Shown: in pieces, positions 8,601 to 14,447 of the stretch
Layout of the letters: every line of letters begins with the position of its first letter
Position numbering within the stretch: the stretch's first letter is position 1
Source: Tolypothrix sp. PCC 7910
GTDB lineage: Bacteria; Cyanobacteriota; Cyanobacteriia; Cyanobacteriales; Nostocaceae
NCBI RefSeq assembly: GCF_011769525.1
Contig: NZ_CP050445.1
Location: 1-38,147 of the forward strand
Length of the DNA: 38,147 nt
Direction of reading: 5' to 3'
The notes under the pieces: model-generated
What the model was told of the DNA's origin: nothing
The model's input: only the letters and a program-made list of their open reading frames with translations
Database searches by the model: none
Translations under genes and position numbers: made by a program

Positions 8601-8686
8601 GGGGTTAATGCCCAATTATGAGGAATTAGTTGTAAGCCGGAAATTAAGTCTTTGGCGGTTACAGTCAGACGATTGGTTGCATACAT
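5609..8686 (-). CDS. Replication protein: Prim-Pol domain plus DUF3987 helicase-like domain
   Basis: This is the probable plasmid replication initiator/primase-helicase. Residues 10-200 resemble a bifunctional primase-polymerase domain: WALTPVNGKKRP near the start, GGILAIDADG with the metal-binding acidic pair, then RQLLYLV and VLPPSVHPETG. A Pro/Ala/Ser linker follows (about 225-250). From about residue 480 to 820 is a DUF3987-type P-loop ATPase with Walker A PSGGGKT near 533. The C-terminal part reads like a winged helix and a small beta domain (GLEGEVIAFDG). I chose the ATG at 8686 because GGAGA lies 7 nt upstream; a TTG at 8701 is possible. Two linkers are encoded by ATTGTCTAC repeats, and the Pro/Ala/Ser linker by a G-rich tandem repeat. 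Confidence 0.85.
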   Translation of the reverse strand: MYATNRLTVTAKDLISGLQLIPHNWALTPVNGKKRPYREAWQSEAPLSRDAICCELRGKARGYGIRTGEISGGILAIDADGHAAEALLQKLADNDLPDTVIFSSGKAGRRQLLYLVSEEYWPVLDNVIKKTGIKGDNGKEQLLEFRWNGRQSVLPPSVHPETGSYHWVRSPQDIEIAKCPNWVIELMLNHQQPNAGLLKNLSVETSRGSGGSRGREDLVNNNPLSPPASPASPASPASPKAPAPTPKPQKPTVNGHPPLEIFLGKDDRTLIEHGTGDGGRNMAAQKLSLNLIATSRRLHELGIDHLDNPRVLYDWFCDRCTPPLSSQEREGWWKKADTIAKRPSLDDEKLTGCYSAWLKKQQNDTSTKTDVSRKSIVYVDNGSLSTPLSTPKDDDETIIQAIVGNVYTILESHYSEFVERLKLNKLYNQYEDLVDRKLFESIVSSQRVKVSEVLPEDEIRLKSLMDYSQTRINWDEVLPAPLARDIKHDAEKLNIDPVMIWQALLPAVSSLAGTFTLDEYGGIPAINWTCTVIPSGGGKTRADSLVFGALRSMQLRADADYKERAKEYKRAIMQYEKAKDIEAIEPEKPGLRKYLFEVATIQSVLKRLSEQGNHGSLWARDEIKGLFSSLNQFSGSETEATELVLKLWDNKPTFVDRADIENSYSIAGTAVSMAGGIQNDVFRKVFKDADDGNGMQARFLFAVPEQRKKKYVPGGYCRLKDRLPVLYEWLDNLTTQTVKIAPDAQNYFAKIVDSIGDQIEQISHAGIRTWMNKLDTHILRIALALHLIECFYTPSTTDMKTLSLATLKRAVTFAQYYRSAFHILQEKISTSDDIASIMLQIHAAALSKHPDGISARDVYKDSRPIQNRAKTAGREAGAYVADLFEKMAQMGYGSVVRKGRSVRFIAFQKPNFEKGFNDVDNVDNSPECYQEPCNSEEKDCLHDRRQYPIVYVDNQNNTELRTDVECQEAQLKPTMDLIGKTVTITAGGRFDGLEGEVIAFDGEQCRLIADGKELWFAPEYLSVKS
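5825..5932. repeat. Cluster of six ATTGTCTAC nonamers inside the replication gene
   Basis: Copies lie at 5825-5833, 5834-5842 (inverted, forming an 18-bp perfect palindrome with the first), 5848-5856, 5863-5871 (inverted), 5915-5923 and 5924-5932 (tandem). They encode linker residues such as NDVDNVDN and VYVDNQ. The size and spacing resemble protein-binding iterons placed within a rep gene. Confidence 0.7.
7518..7561. repeat. Second cluster of ATTGTCTAC nonamers in the replication gene
   Basis: Four copies: GTAGACAAT at 7518-7526 and 7530-7538, then ATTGTCTAC at 7544-7552 abutting GTAGACAAT at 7553-7561. The last two form the same 18-bp palindrome seen at 5825-5842. The region codes for a linker between the Prim-Pol and helicase parts. 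Confidence 0.7.
7980..8013 (+). repeat. G-tract tandem repeat (potential G-quadruplex) in the replication gene
   Basis: Four runs of at least four G (7980-7983, 7989-7992, 7998-8001, 8007-8013) are separated by 5-nt spacers AGGCT/ATGCT, a 9-bp tandem repeat. On the coding strand it encodes Pro-Ala-Ser repeats. The pattern meets the usual four-tract G-quadruplex rule on the plus strand. Confidence 0.7.
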
Positions 8687-8718
8687 TTTTCGAGTCTCCA
8701 AAAGTTGTGTTTACTTTT

Positions 8719-8813
8719 GGACAACCCCACTTGTGGAACCGCTATCGCTTGCGATAAGATTTATATAGCGAAAGCGAGACAACAAAACTAGGTTTTGTTA
8801 TGTGGAGTTGTCC
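8719..8813. repeat. Nested inverted repeats directly upstream of the replication gene
   Basis: Outer arms GGACAACCCCAC (8719-8730) and GTGGAGTTGTCC (8802-8813) match at 11 of 12 positions. Inside are ATCGC/GCGAT and a perfect hairpin AACAAAAC / GTTTTGTT (8781-8799). Lying just 5' of the minus-strand replication gene, this is a candidate origin, operator or leader-RNA structure. Confidence 0.6.
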
Positions 8814-8836
8814 GTTAATTGAATGCAAGAAGCGCA

Positions 8837-8977
8837 CTAGTTTTCGAGGCTCAGGGCGCTTTTTGCGTTTTCAGTATTTACGCCATAGCTCTGGCTTCTT
8901 TGAGCATTGCGCCACTGTTGATATTCATTTGTCCAATACATTTGGTTTGTTTCTTTAGTGTCTTTGACATAGGACAT
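8837..8977 (-). CDS. Possible small hypothetical protein
   Basis: A 46-residue frame from the ATG at 8977 (MSYVKDTKETNQMYWTNEYQQWRNAQ...). It is hydrophilic, without recognisable motifs, and has no clear ribosome-binding site; the frame is open to 9034 with a TTG. Its composition is protein-like and it lies on the same strand between the small operon and the replication gene, but it could be chance. Confidence 0.25.
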   Translation of the reverse strand: MSYVKDTKETNQMYWTNEYQQWRNAQRSQSYGVNTENAKSALSLEN

Positions 8978-9012
8978 TAGTTTTTTACGTGGGTAAAATA
9001 TGTGCGTTTTAT

Positions 9013-9058
9013 ACAGCGTTTGACGCTGTTGCATCCCAGTTAACAGAATGTTCTGTTA
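9013..9058. repeat. Two perfect hairpins after the small minus-strand operon
   Basis: ACAGCGT / ACGCTGT (9013-9029, 3-nt loop) and TAACAGAA / TTCTGTTA (9041-9058, 2-nt centre) lie just beyond the end of the 9060-9394 gene. They may stop or stabilise its transcript; neither has a clear T-run. Confidence 0.45.
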
Positions 9059-9142
9059 GCTAACGGGCAATCTCACGCATCCCAAGATTTTCACACAATT
9101 GATACATCTCATCTCCAGACTTTGCAAAAATGTTACCTTGAC

Positions 9143-9394
9143 TTAAGCCACTGTTTTTATGCTGTTGATACCGTGACTCATCCACTGCGCCAACAACCAT
9201 TGACTAGCAGGCTTGTCCAGCGCAGGTAGGACGCGGAAGTTAAAAACTTGCTCCCAAACTTCTTCCCCATGTTGAGAAACAAAGGCTTGCTCTAGCTCAA
9301 GAAAGTGAGCGTAGTCTTTGTTACCAATAGCTGTAAGCATCCCTAATATGTCATTTATAGGTATCTGAGTAGCTGTTAATTGGGCTTCTGTCAT
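9143..9394 (-). CDS. Hypothetical protein, probably C-terminally frameshifted
   Basis: An 83-residue protein (MTEAQLTATQIPINDILGML...) of unknown function, helical, with LLAQWMSHGINSIK near the end. Its start overlaps the stop of the upstream gene by ATGA, so it is translationally coupled. After AAAAACAG a -1 shift would continue the protein as NSGLSQGNIFAKSGDEMYQL...EIAR to a stop at 9060, giving about 110 residues. That extension is protein-like, so the short version is probably a frameshift product or an A-run sequencing error. Confidence 0.6.
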   Translation of the reverse strand: MTEAQLTATQIPINDILGMLTAIGNKDYAHFLELEQAFVSQHGEEVWEQVFNFRVLPALDKPASQWLLAQWMSHGINSIKTVA

Positions 9395-9591
9395 TGGTTT
9401 TTGTCCCTAAATATACAAACGTATCTAAGTAAACCCCGCTTGGTGTCGATGATTTCGATTAAGTCCTTGTCCTTCGCCCTAGCGAGAGAAAAACAAGCAA
9501 GTTCTGACGCTGCGGCTGACCACTCTCTAGTTTCTGTTTGCCAGTCCCAATCCTCCCCTGAGCGTCTCTCTGGCTCGTTATTTTCGGTCAT
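9391..9591 (-). CDS. Small hypothetical protein (acidic/aromatic N-terminus)
   Basis: A 66-residue protein starting MTENNEPERRSGEDWDWQTE. An AGGAG ribosome-binding site lies upstream of the ATG at 9591, 39 nt after the stop of the ribbon-helix-helix gene. The ATGA overlap with the following gene shows an operon. The N-terminal third is charged and Trp-rich; the rest is a helix and strand (ACFSLARAKDKDLIEIID). I do not recognise a family. Confidence 0.6.
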   Translation of the reverse strand: MTENNEPERRSGEDWDWQTETREWSAAASELACFSLARAKDKDLIEIIDTKRGLLRYVCIFRDKNQ

Positions 9592-9630
9592 TACTCGTCT
9601 TTACTCTCCTTTTTCTCTGTTAGCGCAAAT

Positions 9631-9783
9631 TTATTCTCCTTTAAATTTTTCTTGTAGAGCTTTAATCACAACTGCATAAACTAATTGAGGTACAGTACGT
9701 ATTTCTGATTCCGCCCATTGCTTCAGTTTTTCGTACTCATCCTCTTCAAAACGGACTGTCACTCGTGGTTTTTGCGTGGGCAT
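9631..9783 (-). CDS. Ribbon-helix-helix (CopG-like) DNA-binding protein
   Basis: A 50-residue protein (MPTQKPRVTVRFEEDEYEKL...) with the CopG/Arc fold pattern: an N-terminal strand KPRVTVRF, helix A EEDEYEKLKQWAES and helix B TVPQLVYAVVIKAL. An upstream ATG at 9810 would add nine residues (MTTVVYFIA) and has AGGG about 5 nt before it. It is the first gene of the minus-strand operon 9810-9060. It reads away from a promoter overlapped by an 8-bp inverted repeat at 9841-9877, so autoregulation or copy control is plausible. Confidence 0.65.
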   Translation of the reverse strand: MPTQKPRVTVRFEEDEYEKLKQWAESEIRTVPQLVYAVVIKALQEKFKGE

Positions 9784-9840
9784 GGCAATGAAGTAGACTA
9801 CTGTAGTCATTTTGCCCTATTTTACTCTTAACCACACTAA

Positions 9841-9890
9841 GTACGTCACCTAGCTTATTTGTTGACATATGACGTACCTGTTGCTATATT
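9841..9890 (+). promoter_or_regulatory. Sigma-70-type promoter with overlapping operator
   Basis: TTGACA at 9862-9867 and TATATT at 9885-9890 are 17 bp apart, a near-ideal promoter reading toward parM. Perfect inverted arms GTACGTCA (9841-9848) and TGACGTAC (9870-9877) overlap it, the right arm inside the spacer. The divergent CopG-like gene next to it is the obvious candidate repressor. Confidence 0.7.
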
Positions 9891-10122
9891 AGCAAGTGTA
9901 AAGAAACAACGTCAATCAACGCAAAACGCCGAGGCGGTCATCCTAAATGGTTGTTGTAGGCGCTGTTCTGTACACCTGCATGAATGTTCATCTCACTTCC
10001 ACATATCTGCATTTAGCGGTTGCTCCCTTTGCGGTCGCAGCGATGTTGTGCGCCTGAACGAAGGAAATTTGATTTGCGTTATTTAACGAGATGAGGTCTG
10101 ACAGTTCTAAGTGTACCGGACT

Positions 10123-10262
10123 GTTCCAGAATGTTCCGCGACTGTACTGTCTACGTGTGACCAACTTGTTCCTGTTCCAATGTGACAACGGTTCCAGGCT
10201 GTTAAAAAGTCATGGAACAGCCTGGAACGGGTATTTATTCCTGGAACCTGGAACATAGAACA
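10123..10262. repeat. TGGAAC repeat cluster, candidate parC centromere
   Basis: TGGAAC or its complement occurs exactly at 10123, 10174, 10191, 10213, 10223, 10242 and 10249. Near copies lie at 10133, 10168 and 10257. The orientation flips at the centre, where perfect 13-bp arms GTTCCAGGCTGTT (10191-10203) and AACAGCCTGGAAC (10216-10228) form a cruciform. Its place just upstream of parM-parR matches type II par centromeres, which ParR binds. Confidence 0.7.
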
Positions 10263-10350
10263 GCCTTAATAAATGTAGCTAAATATACGACGACGTAATT
10301 AACCGATAATTGCCCTCTCGACAAATTTCGTAATAGCAAAGGAGGTAATT

Positions 10351-11583
10351 TTGAGCGAATCTAATGGACTGGCCACAATTGAATCTATAGATGATTTGAT
10401 AAACGTTGGCGATGCGGCGGCGGTACTTGAGGACGCGCCACAACAAGAATCCAAGCGCAAGAGAACAGGTAAGAATCAAAAACGGGTCAAGGTGTCGCGG
10501 CTAAAAATAGATGCTGGCAATGGTCGCATCAAATTTTTAGCGGATGATTACTTTGATGCTATCCGGTCTGTCGTTTCACAGGTTGCCACTCCACAAAGTA
10601 TGCTTGGGGCGTTTGAGTGGGATGGTAAAAGCTGGCTGGTCGGTGCGGACGCTGAAGTTATCAACAACTCAAAGCAGCGCATTGAAGTTGGAACAACGCC
10701 AGGGGCGAAAGTTAAATATTTCCCACAGATGGTTCTGGGCGCGATCGCCAGCCATCCAACTTTTTTGGATGGAGCAACAAGGGTCAACGGCGATCGCACA
10801 CGTAGGCACTTAACGATTGACATTGATTGTTTAGCGCTGGCTCGTGGCGAAGAACTGTTCAGCAATCTCCAAAAAGTGAAGGAATTCTCTAAGGATGGCA
10901 TCACCTACCAACTGGAATGGCGGTACTTTATAGCTCACCCTGAAGGTTACGGCGCGGCGATCGCTGCCCACAAACTGATAAAAGAGAAAGACCCAGAAGC
11001 TAGACAGTTTTACATATTGGACATTGGCAACGGCACAATCACCCTGACACCCTATAACTGCTTTGGCAGTAAACCATTAGCGGGTATACCGCGCTCTGGC
11101 AGTGGCGGCGGCGTGATTGCAATTGTCGATAAATTCTCTGAGACTGCCAACACAGGCGACCATGAAACCATCTATCTTGACCAGCTACGCAAAGCCCTAG
11201 AGCGCTCCAAAGTCATAGACGAAAACGGTCACAAGCGTTATCAAGCAATCGTGGCGGGTTCACGTAATGACCTGGGTGTTAACCTTGCGACCGCTTTACA
11301 GGATTGGAAAGACAAGCACCCAGCTACTAGGAGAGTGCTTAGAGAAGTTGATGATGTTTTGCTAGATGGTGATTATGTCTTTTGCTGTGGCGGAGGTTTT
11401 GAAATACCACCCATAGAGGACTTTGTTAGATCGCAGTTTCCTAATAGTGATGAGCGAAGCTCTGCCAAAGGCGATCGCGGAGCGTCTGCTGAAGCAGAAG
11501 CGCTGCCGCCAAAGGCAGATCGCCTGATTGTATTACCCAACCCTGGAACTATTGGCCTACTCGGATTGGCGGAAAACCAATGA
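10351..11583 (+). CDS. parM: ParM-like actin-family plasmid segregation ATPase
   Basis: This protein would polymerise and push plasmid copies apart. The 410-residue product shows actin-fold motifs: phosphate loop 1 IDAGNGRIKF (about 53-62), phosphate loop 2 LDIGNGTITLT (about 223), and the adenosine motif CCGGGFEI (about 344). The first 48 residues are an added charged tail. The start is TTG, fixed by a strong AGGAGG about 6 nt upstream. The stop overlaps the next ATG (ATGA), coupling it to the ParR-like gene. Residues about 366-392 are encoded by an inserted palindromic repeat carrying a HIP1 site. An operator-promoter lies 460 bp upstream. Confidence 0.88.
   Translation: MSESNGLATIESIDDLINVGDAAAVLEDAPQQESKRKRTGKNQKRVKVSRLKIDAGNGRIKFLADDYFDAIRSVVSQVATPQSMLGAFEWDGKSWLVGADAEVINNSKQRIEVGTTPGAKVKYFPQMVLGAIASHPTFLDGATRVNGDRTRRHLTIDIDCLALARGEELFSNLQKVKEFSKDGITYQLEWRYFIAHPEGYGAAIAAHKLIKEKDPEARQFYILDIGNGTITLTPYNCFGSKPLAGIPRSGSGGGVIAIVDKFSETANTGDHETIYLDQLRKALERSKVIDENGHKRYQAIVAGSRNDLGVNLATALQDWKDKHPATRRVLREVDDVLLDGDYVFCCGGGFEIPPIEDFVRSQFPNSDERSSAKGDRGASAEAEALPPKADRLIVLPNPGTIGLLGLAENQ
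11451..11525 (+). repeat. Small dispersed repeat translated within parM
   Basis: A GC-rich stretch with GCGATCGC, AGCGTCTGCT/AGCAGAAGCGC palindromes and two AAAGGC motifs sits in frame. It encodes an Ala/Lys/Asp-rich insert (SSAKGDRGASAEAEALPPKA). Composition and structure match mobile palindromic repeats of Nostocales. Confidence 0.6.
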
Positions 11584-11765
11584 AAGCAGAACGAATTTCT
11601 TACCACGTCCCTGGTGATTTAGTACCAATTATTAAAGAGCTTGCAGAGCGTGACGGTACACCGCCAAGTAAATGGCTGGGCGAAATTATCCGCGCTTATG
11701 TAAGAGAGCAACGACAGAAATTAGTCAATCACCCAAGTCAAACAATTGTAGATTGCCGATTGTAG
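11580..11765 (+). CDS. ParR-like ribbon-helix-helix adaptor
   Basis: A 61-residue protein (MKAERISYHVPGDLVPIIKEL...). Residues 4-45 fit a ribbon-helix-helix: strand RISYHVP, helix LVPIIKELAERDG, helix SKWLGEIIRAYVREQ. It is coupled to parM by an ATGA overlap, the standard parM-parR order, so it is the likely centromere-binding adaptor for the upstream TGGAAC cluster. The last residues are encoded by heptad repeats starting at 11745, so the natural C-terminus may have been altered. Typical ParR proteins are longer, about 90-120 residues. Confidence 0.65.
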   Translation: MKAERISYHVPGDLVPIIKELAERDGTPPSKWLGEIIRAYVREQRQKLVNHPSQTIVDCRL

Positions 11766-11906
11766 ATTTGAGATTGACTGCACCCACTCTTAGGATGCAG
11801 CTTGAGGATTTGAGATTGACGATTAAAGAATTATTCTGCCCACAATATGCTGGGCTTGTACCAAAAACAAACAATCTGCAATCTGCGATCTTCAATCTCC
11901 AATCTT
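11745..11906. repeat. Heptad GATTGNA-type repeats in inverted blocks
   Basis: Block one (11745-11778) and a short middle block (11812-11825) carry AGATTG heptads on the plus strand. Block two (11871-11906) carries the same heptads on the minus strand (CAATCTN). This resembles the short tandemly repeated heptamers of heterocystous cyanobacteria. The region has no supported gene of its own. Confidence 0.6.
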
Positions 11907-11967
11907 CTCGGTCAACGTGGCGTTACAGCAACTTACATCAACCTCAACAACTTGGAGGCATTGAGCA

Positions 11968-12447
11968 ATGATCAAAGCGCTTAGTCAAAATCAATTGCGG
12001 CGGCTAGAAGCTTGCAATCGCTGGCTCAGGGAGATTCGAGATTCAGAATCATTTGCACAACTAGATTACCACCCAGATTGTACTCTCGGGGATGCAATCC
12101 AAGCGGTGGGTGAACTTTTACAAGAACACTCGCCAGAGTGTCAAGAGCAGAAACCAGTAATGCACATACGCCGCGTCATTCCTTGGCGTGAAAAGGTTCG
12201 CTCATTCATTCAAAATGCAGCGTCAGAAGTAGCGCTTCTGAGCCTGTTAACAACTGGCTGCATGATTGTTGGCACTATCTTCTGTTACGGTCTAGACCGC
12301 ATTGAGCAAAGCAAAGGTGAGGAATACCAACCCACATGGGCTAACAATTCTAAGGTCTTTGAAGGGAGTGCGCTCGCATCTATAGCGATTTTCCTGGGCG
12401 CAAATTTGGCAGGTGCGTGTGCCAGTGGAGGTAAAGGGGATGAATGA
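11968..12447 (+). CDS. Hypothetical membrane protein in the parM operon
   Basis: A 159-residue protein without a recognised family. Residues 1-60 are soluble and helical (LRRLEACNRWLREIRDSE). Two hydrophobic segments follow, near 88-108 (ALLSLLTTGCMIVGTIFCYGL) and 136-152 (ASIAIFLGANLAGACA), suggesting a two-pass inner-membrane protein with cytoplasmic N-terminus. The ATG has TTGGAGG about 10 nt upstream. It overlaps the next gene by 8 nt. It could be a membrane partner for the ParM filament or for the ATPase at 14448, but that is inference from operon position only. Confidence 0.6.
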   Translation: MIKALSQNQLRRLEACNRWLREIRDSESFAQLDYHPDCTLGDAIQAVGELLQEHSPECQEQKPVMHIRRVIPWREKVRSFIQNAASEVALLSLLTTGCMIVGTIFCYGLDRIEQSKGEEYQPTWANNSKVFEGSALASIAIFLGANLAGACASGGKGDE

Positions 12448-12709
12448 TTTACAGCTTGTTGGGTGCGTCACTTTGCTTACCCAGTCTAAAACCTACAGTA
12501 TTGATGGTGTTCTGTACCGTTATCTATACAGCAGCGACAGCATTAAACATACTCAATATCTTTTTAGACCCCTGCCTGCACAGAGAAAGACGGCTGACCT
12601 GCAACTCAATAGAGACAAGGTTGTACTCCGTGTCTACGAGATTCCTCTTTTGTACAGGCAGCATCGGGCAACGATGACAACAACAGCGATTCAACAAGCT
12701 TTGTTTTAA
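12440..12709 (+). CDS. Hypothetical protein in the parM operon
   Basis: An 89-residue protein (MNDLQLVGCVTLLTQSKTYS...), beta-rich, with no transmembrane segment and no recognised family. The ATG at 12440 overlaps the end of the upstream gene by 8 nt and has GGAGG/AAGGGG upstream, showing translational coupling. The frame is open further upstream to 12413, inside the preceding gene, which is less likely to be used. A 7-bp inverted repeat (CGGTCGC/GCGACCG, 12717-12745) follows the stop. Confidence 0.5.
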   Translation: MNDLQLVGCVTLLTQSKTYSIDGVLYRYLYSSDSIKHTQYLFRPLPAQRKTADLQLNRDKVVLRVYEIPLLYRQHRATMTTTAIQQALF

Positions 12710-12800
12710 GGGGCAACGGTCGCTAGTTAGGAAGGCAGGCGACCGTACCCACGGATGCATCTACGCCGCACGTAAATACACAACACATAGGATTTTAACA

Positions 12801-13064
12801 GTGGCTAAACCCGTAGGATTTTTTAGTTTGTCTGCGGACAACAAATTAATTGCAGAGATGACCCAAACCTGGGGCGAGGATTTATCCGGGATGGCTGAGA
12901 ATGACTGCCTTTGGTTAATTGGTCGCATTTCCCATGACCTTTGGCTTGGGAGTGATTCTAACGAAGCAATAACCGAAGATGCTGAGGAAGTAGCAAATCG
13001 GTTGCACGAGCTAAAGTCCTGGGAAAAAATAGCTTTGATTCGGGCGCTGATTCAAGAAGCATAG
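12801..13064 (+). CDS. Hypothetical small acidic protein in the parM operon
   Basis: An 87-residue soluble protein starting at GTG (MAKPVGFFSLSADNKLIAEM...), acidic and helical, with WGEDLSGMAENDCLWLIGRI and a C-terminal helix WEKIALIRALIQEA. AGGA lies about 9 nt before the start. Only 10 nt separate it from the next gene. No family is recognised; size and charge would suit an adaptor or regulator. Confidence 0.55.
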   Translation: MAKPVGFFSLSADNKLIAEMTQTWGEDLSGMAENDCLWLIGRISHDLWLGSDSNEAITEDAEEVANRLHELKSWEKIALIRALIQEA

Positions 13065-13074
13065 ATTCACGCTT

Positions 13075-13521
13075 ATGTACAAAAAGCAGATGTATTTAGC
13101 CCTAGTTGGCGTGGGTGTTTGCCTCATGCCCGCGCTAATTCCCTTAGTTCCCAGGATTGGGGCATATATCGAGGCAGAAAGGGTGAAGGCACAAACCCAG
13201 TTACTTGCCCAAAACCTGAAAACCAGTGAGCAACTGAAACGCGATCGCATCGAGGAAAGAGCGAAAACCAGCGATGCACTGTACCTTGCTGGGGTGATGC
13301 CCACAACTCAAAAATTGCGAATTACCAATTACATCGACAACAGCAGACGCAACCCACGACCAGACACAACAATTTACCAGGATGACGAGATTGTTGATGT
13401 TTTTGACTCCACTGGGCGCTGCATAGGACGAATTGAGTCGGGCGTTTGGAAGTGGAAGCACTATTACCAGGGCTTGTGTGAAGGCGTTCAAAATGTTCAA
13501 CCAGTCAGGAGAAATAAATAA
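13075..13521 (+). CDS. Hypothetical membrane-anchored coiled-coil protein
   Basis: A 148-residue protein. Residues 6-27 form a single hydrophobic N-terminal segment (YLALVGVGVCLMPALIPLV) that could be an anchor. A charged coiled-coil-like helix follows (30-65), then a compact domain with TIYQDDEIVDVFDSTGRCIG, which looks like a small beta hairpin unit. The stop overlaps the next start (TAATG), so it is coupled to the four-segment membrane protein downstream. No family is recognised. Its architecture suits a periplasm- or membrane-facing subunit of an envelope complex. Confidence 0.6.
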   Translation: MYKKQMYLALVGVGVCLMPALIPLVPRIGAYIEAERVKAQTQLLAQNLKTSEQLKRDRIEERAKTSDALYLAGVMPTTQKLRITNYIDNSRRNPRPDTTIYQDDEIVDVFDSTGRCIGRIESGVWKWKHYYQGLCEGVQNVQPVRRNK

Positions 13522-14234
13522 TGGCAGTCAGTTCAGGAGCCAGTAAAGAAACTTCGGGCAGTGGTAGTACCAACAAAGAAGGTAAGAAGCGGAGTATCGG
13601 CGAGATTATTGATTTCTGTGCCAAGGTCATAGTCTTGGTTGTGGGTTTACCGATTAGGTTCGCGGCATCGATTGTGAACCAGTTTGTAGCTAATGGCGGT
13701 GCTGGTCGGGCAGTGGTCGGTGGAATTCTGTTCATTGGCGGTTCCGTGATTAGTGCGGATTCTGTCTGGCAACTAGTTTTTCAAGGACAGCCCGTTACAC
13801 CCTGGTTTGAGCAGGACTGGAACTGGTTAAATGTTCCAGCCGCAGCGTTTAACCCATTCTTCTACCTGGCTTTTATGGTTGCAGTTGGGTTGCAGGTTGT
13901 TGAAGCTCACGCCCTACGCGGCAAGAACCCAGACTCAGCAAGGCGGGAACTTCAAGACCACATGGTTTATGACCTAGAAACTAAGCCCAGCGGCAAGATT
14001 GACTTAGTAGGGGACTTGTGGCGAGACTACAAAACTGCTGGGGTACGAGATCGCTCTAGCGCCGGGTTCGTAACTATTGCCGTGTGGGTGTTCGACCTAG
14101 TAACAACCTTTGCAGCCCGTAACCCGTTCCAGTACACAGACCCGCTGATGATTTTGGGTTGCATCCTATTTAATGTCGGCACGATGCTATCTGGCGAAAT
14201 GGGCTTTGCTATTTGGCGAATGACTAAAGACTAA
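13521..14234 (+). CDS. Hypothetical multi-pass membrane protein in the parM operon
   Basis: A 237-residue protein with a Ser/Gly/Lys-rich N-terminal tail (1-25) and about four or five hydrophobic segments, near residues 33-48, 64-80, 110-128, 180-198 and 207-225. A soluble loop lies between the third and fourth (NPDSARRELQDHMVYDLETK). AGGAG lies 9 nt before the ATG, and the start overlaps the upstream stop by one base. No family is recognised. It is the most strongly membrane-embedded product of the operon and a plausible partner of the ATPase that follows. Confidence 0.65.
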   Translation: MAVSSGASKETSGSGSTNKEGKKRSIGEIIDFCAKVIVLVVGLPIRFAASIVNQFVANGGAGRAVVGGILFIGGSVISADSVWQLVFQGQPVTPWFEQDWNWLNVPAAAFNPFFYLAFMVAVGLQVVEAHALRGKNPDSARRELQDHMVYDLETKPSGKIDLVGDLWRDYKTAGVRDRSSAGFVTIAVWVFDLVTTFAARNPFQYTDPLMILGCILFNVGTMLSGEMGFAIWRMTKD

Positions 14235-14243
14235 AAACAGTAT

Positions 14244-14436
14244 CCCCGTCATCGAAGAGGCAGAGGGGCAGAGGAGATGGGGGGCAGGGGAGAAACCCCT
14301 CTTCTTCATAAATGTTTTTCTTTTGAGCATAAATAAATTTAGTTGCTCTGAACCCTTAAAGCCTGGGGTATCCAAAATCTTTCTCCAGACCTCTGCCCCC
14401 CTGCTCCTTCGGTCAAAGCTACCAACTTTGACGGGG
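14244..14436. repeat. Long nested inverted repeat between operon genes
   Basis: Outer arms CCCCGTC (14244-14250) and GACGGGG (14430-14436) enclose purine-rich GAGGCAGAGGGGCAGAGG (from 14258) and its near complement CCTCTGCCCCCCTGCTCC (14390-14407). Inside lie GGGG-AGAAA-CCCC near 14287-14299 and TCAAAG/CTTTGA at 14412-14430. It may pause or terminate transcription before the ATPase gene. No coding potential is seen. Confidence 0.55.
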
Positions 14437-14447
14437 AATGCTCATTT

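Noticed and set aside
11672-11971. 99-codon plus-strand frame after the ParR-like gene
   Set aside because: It is largely heptad repeats read as protein and overlaps the ParR-like gene in another frame.
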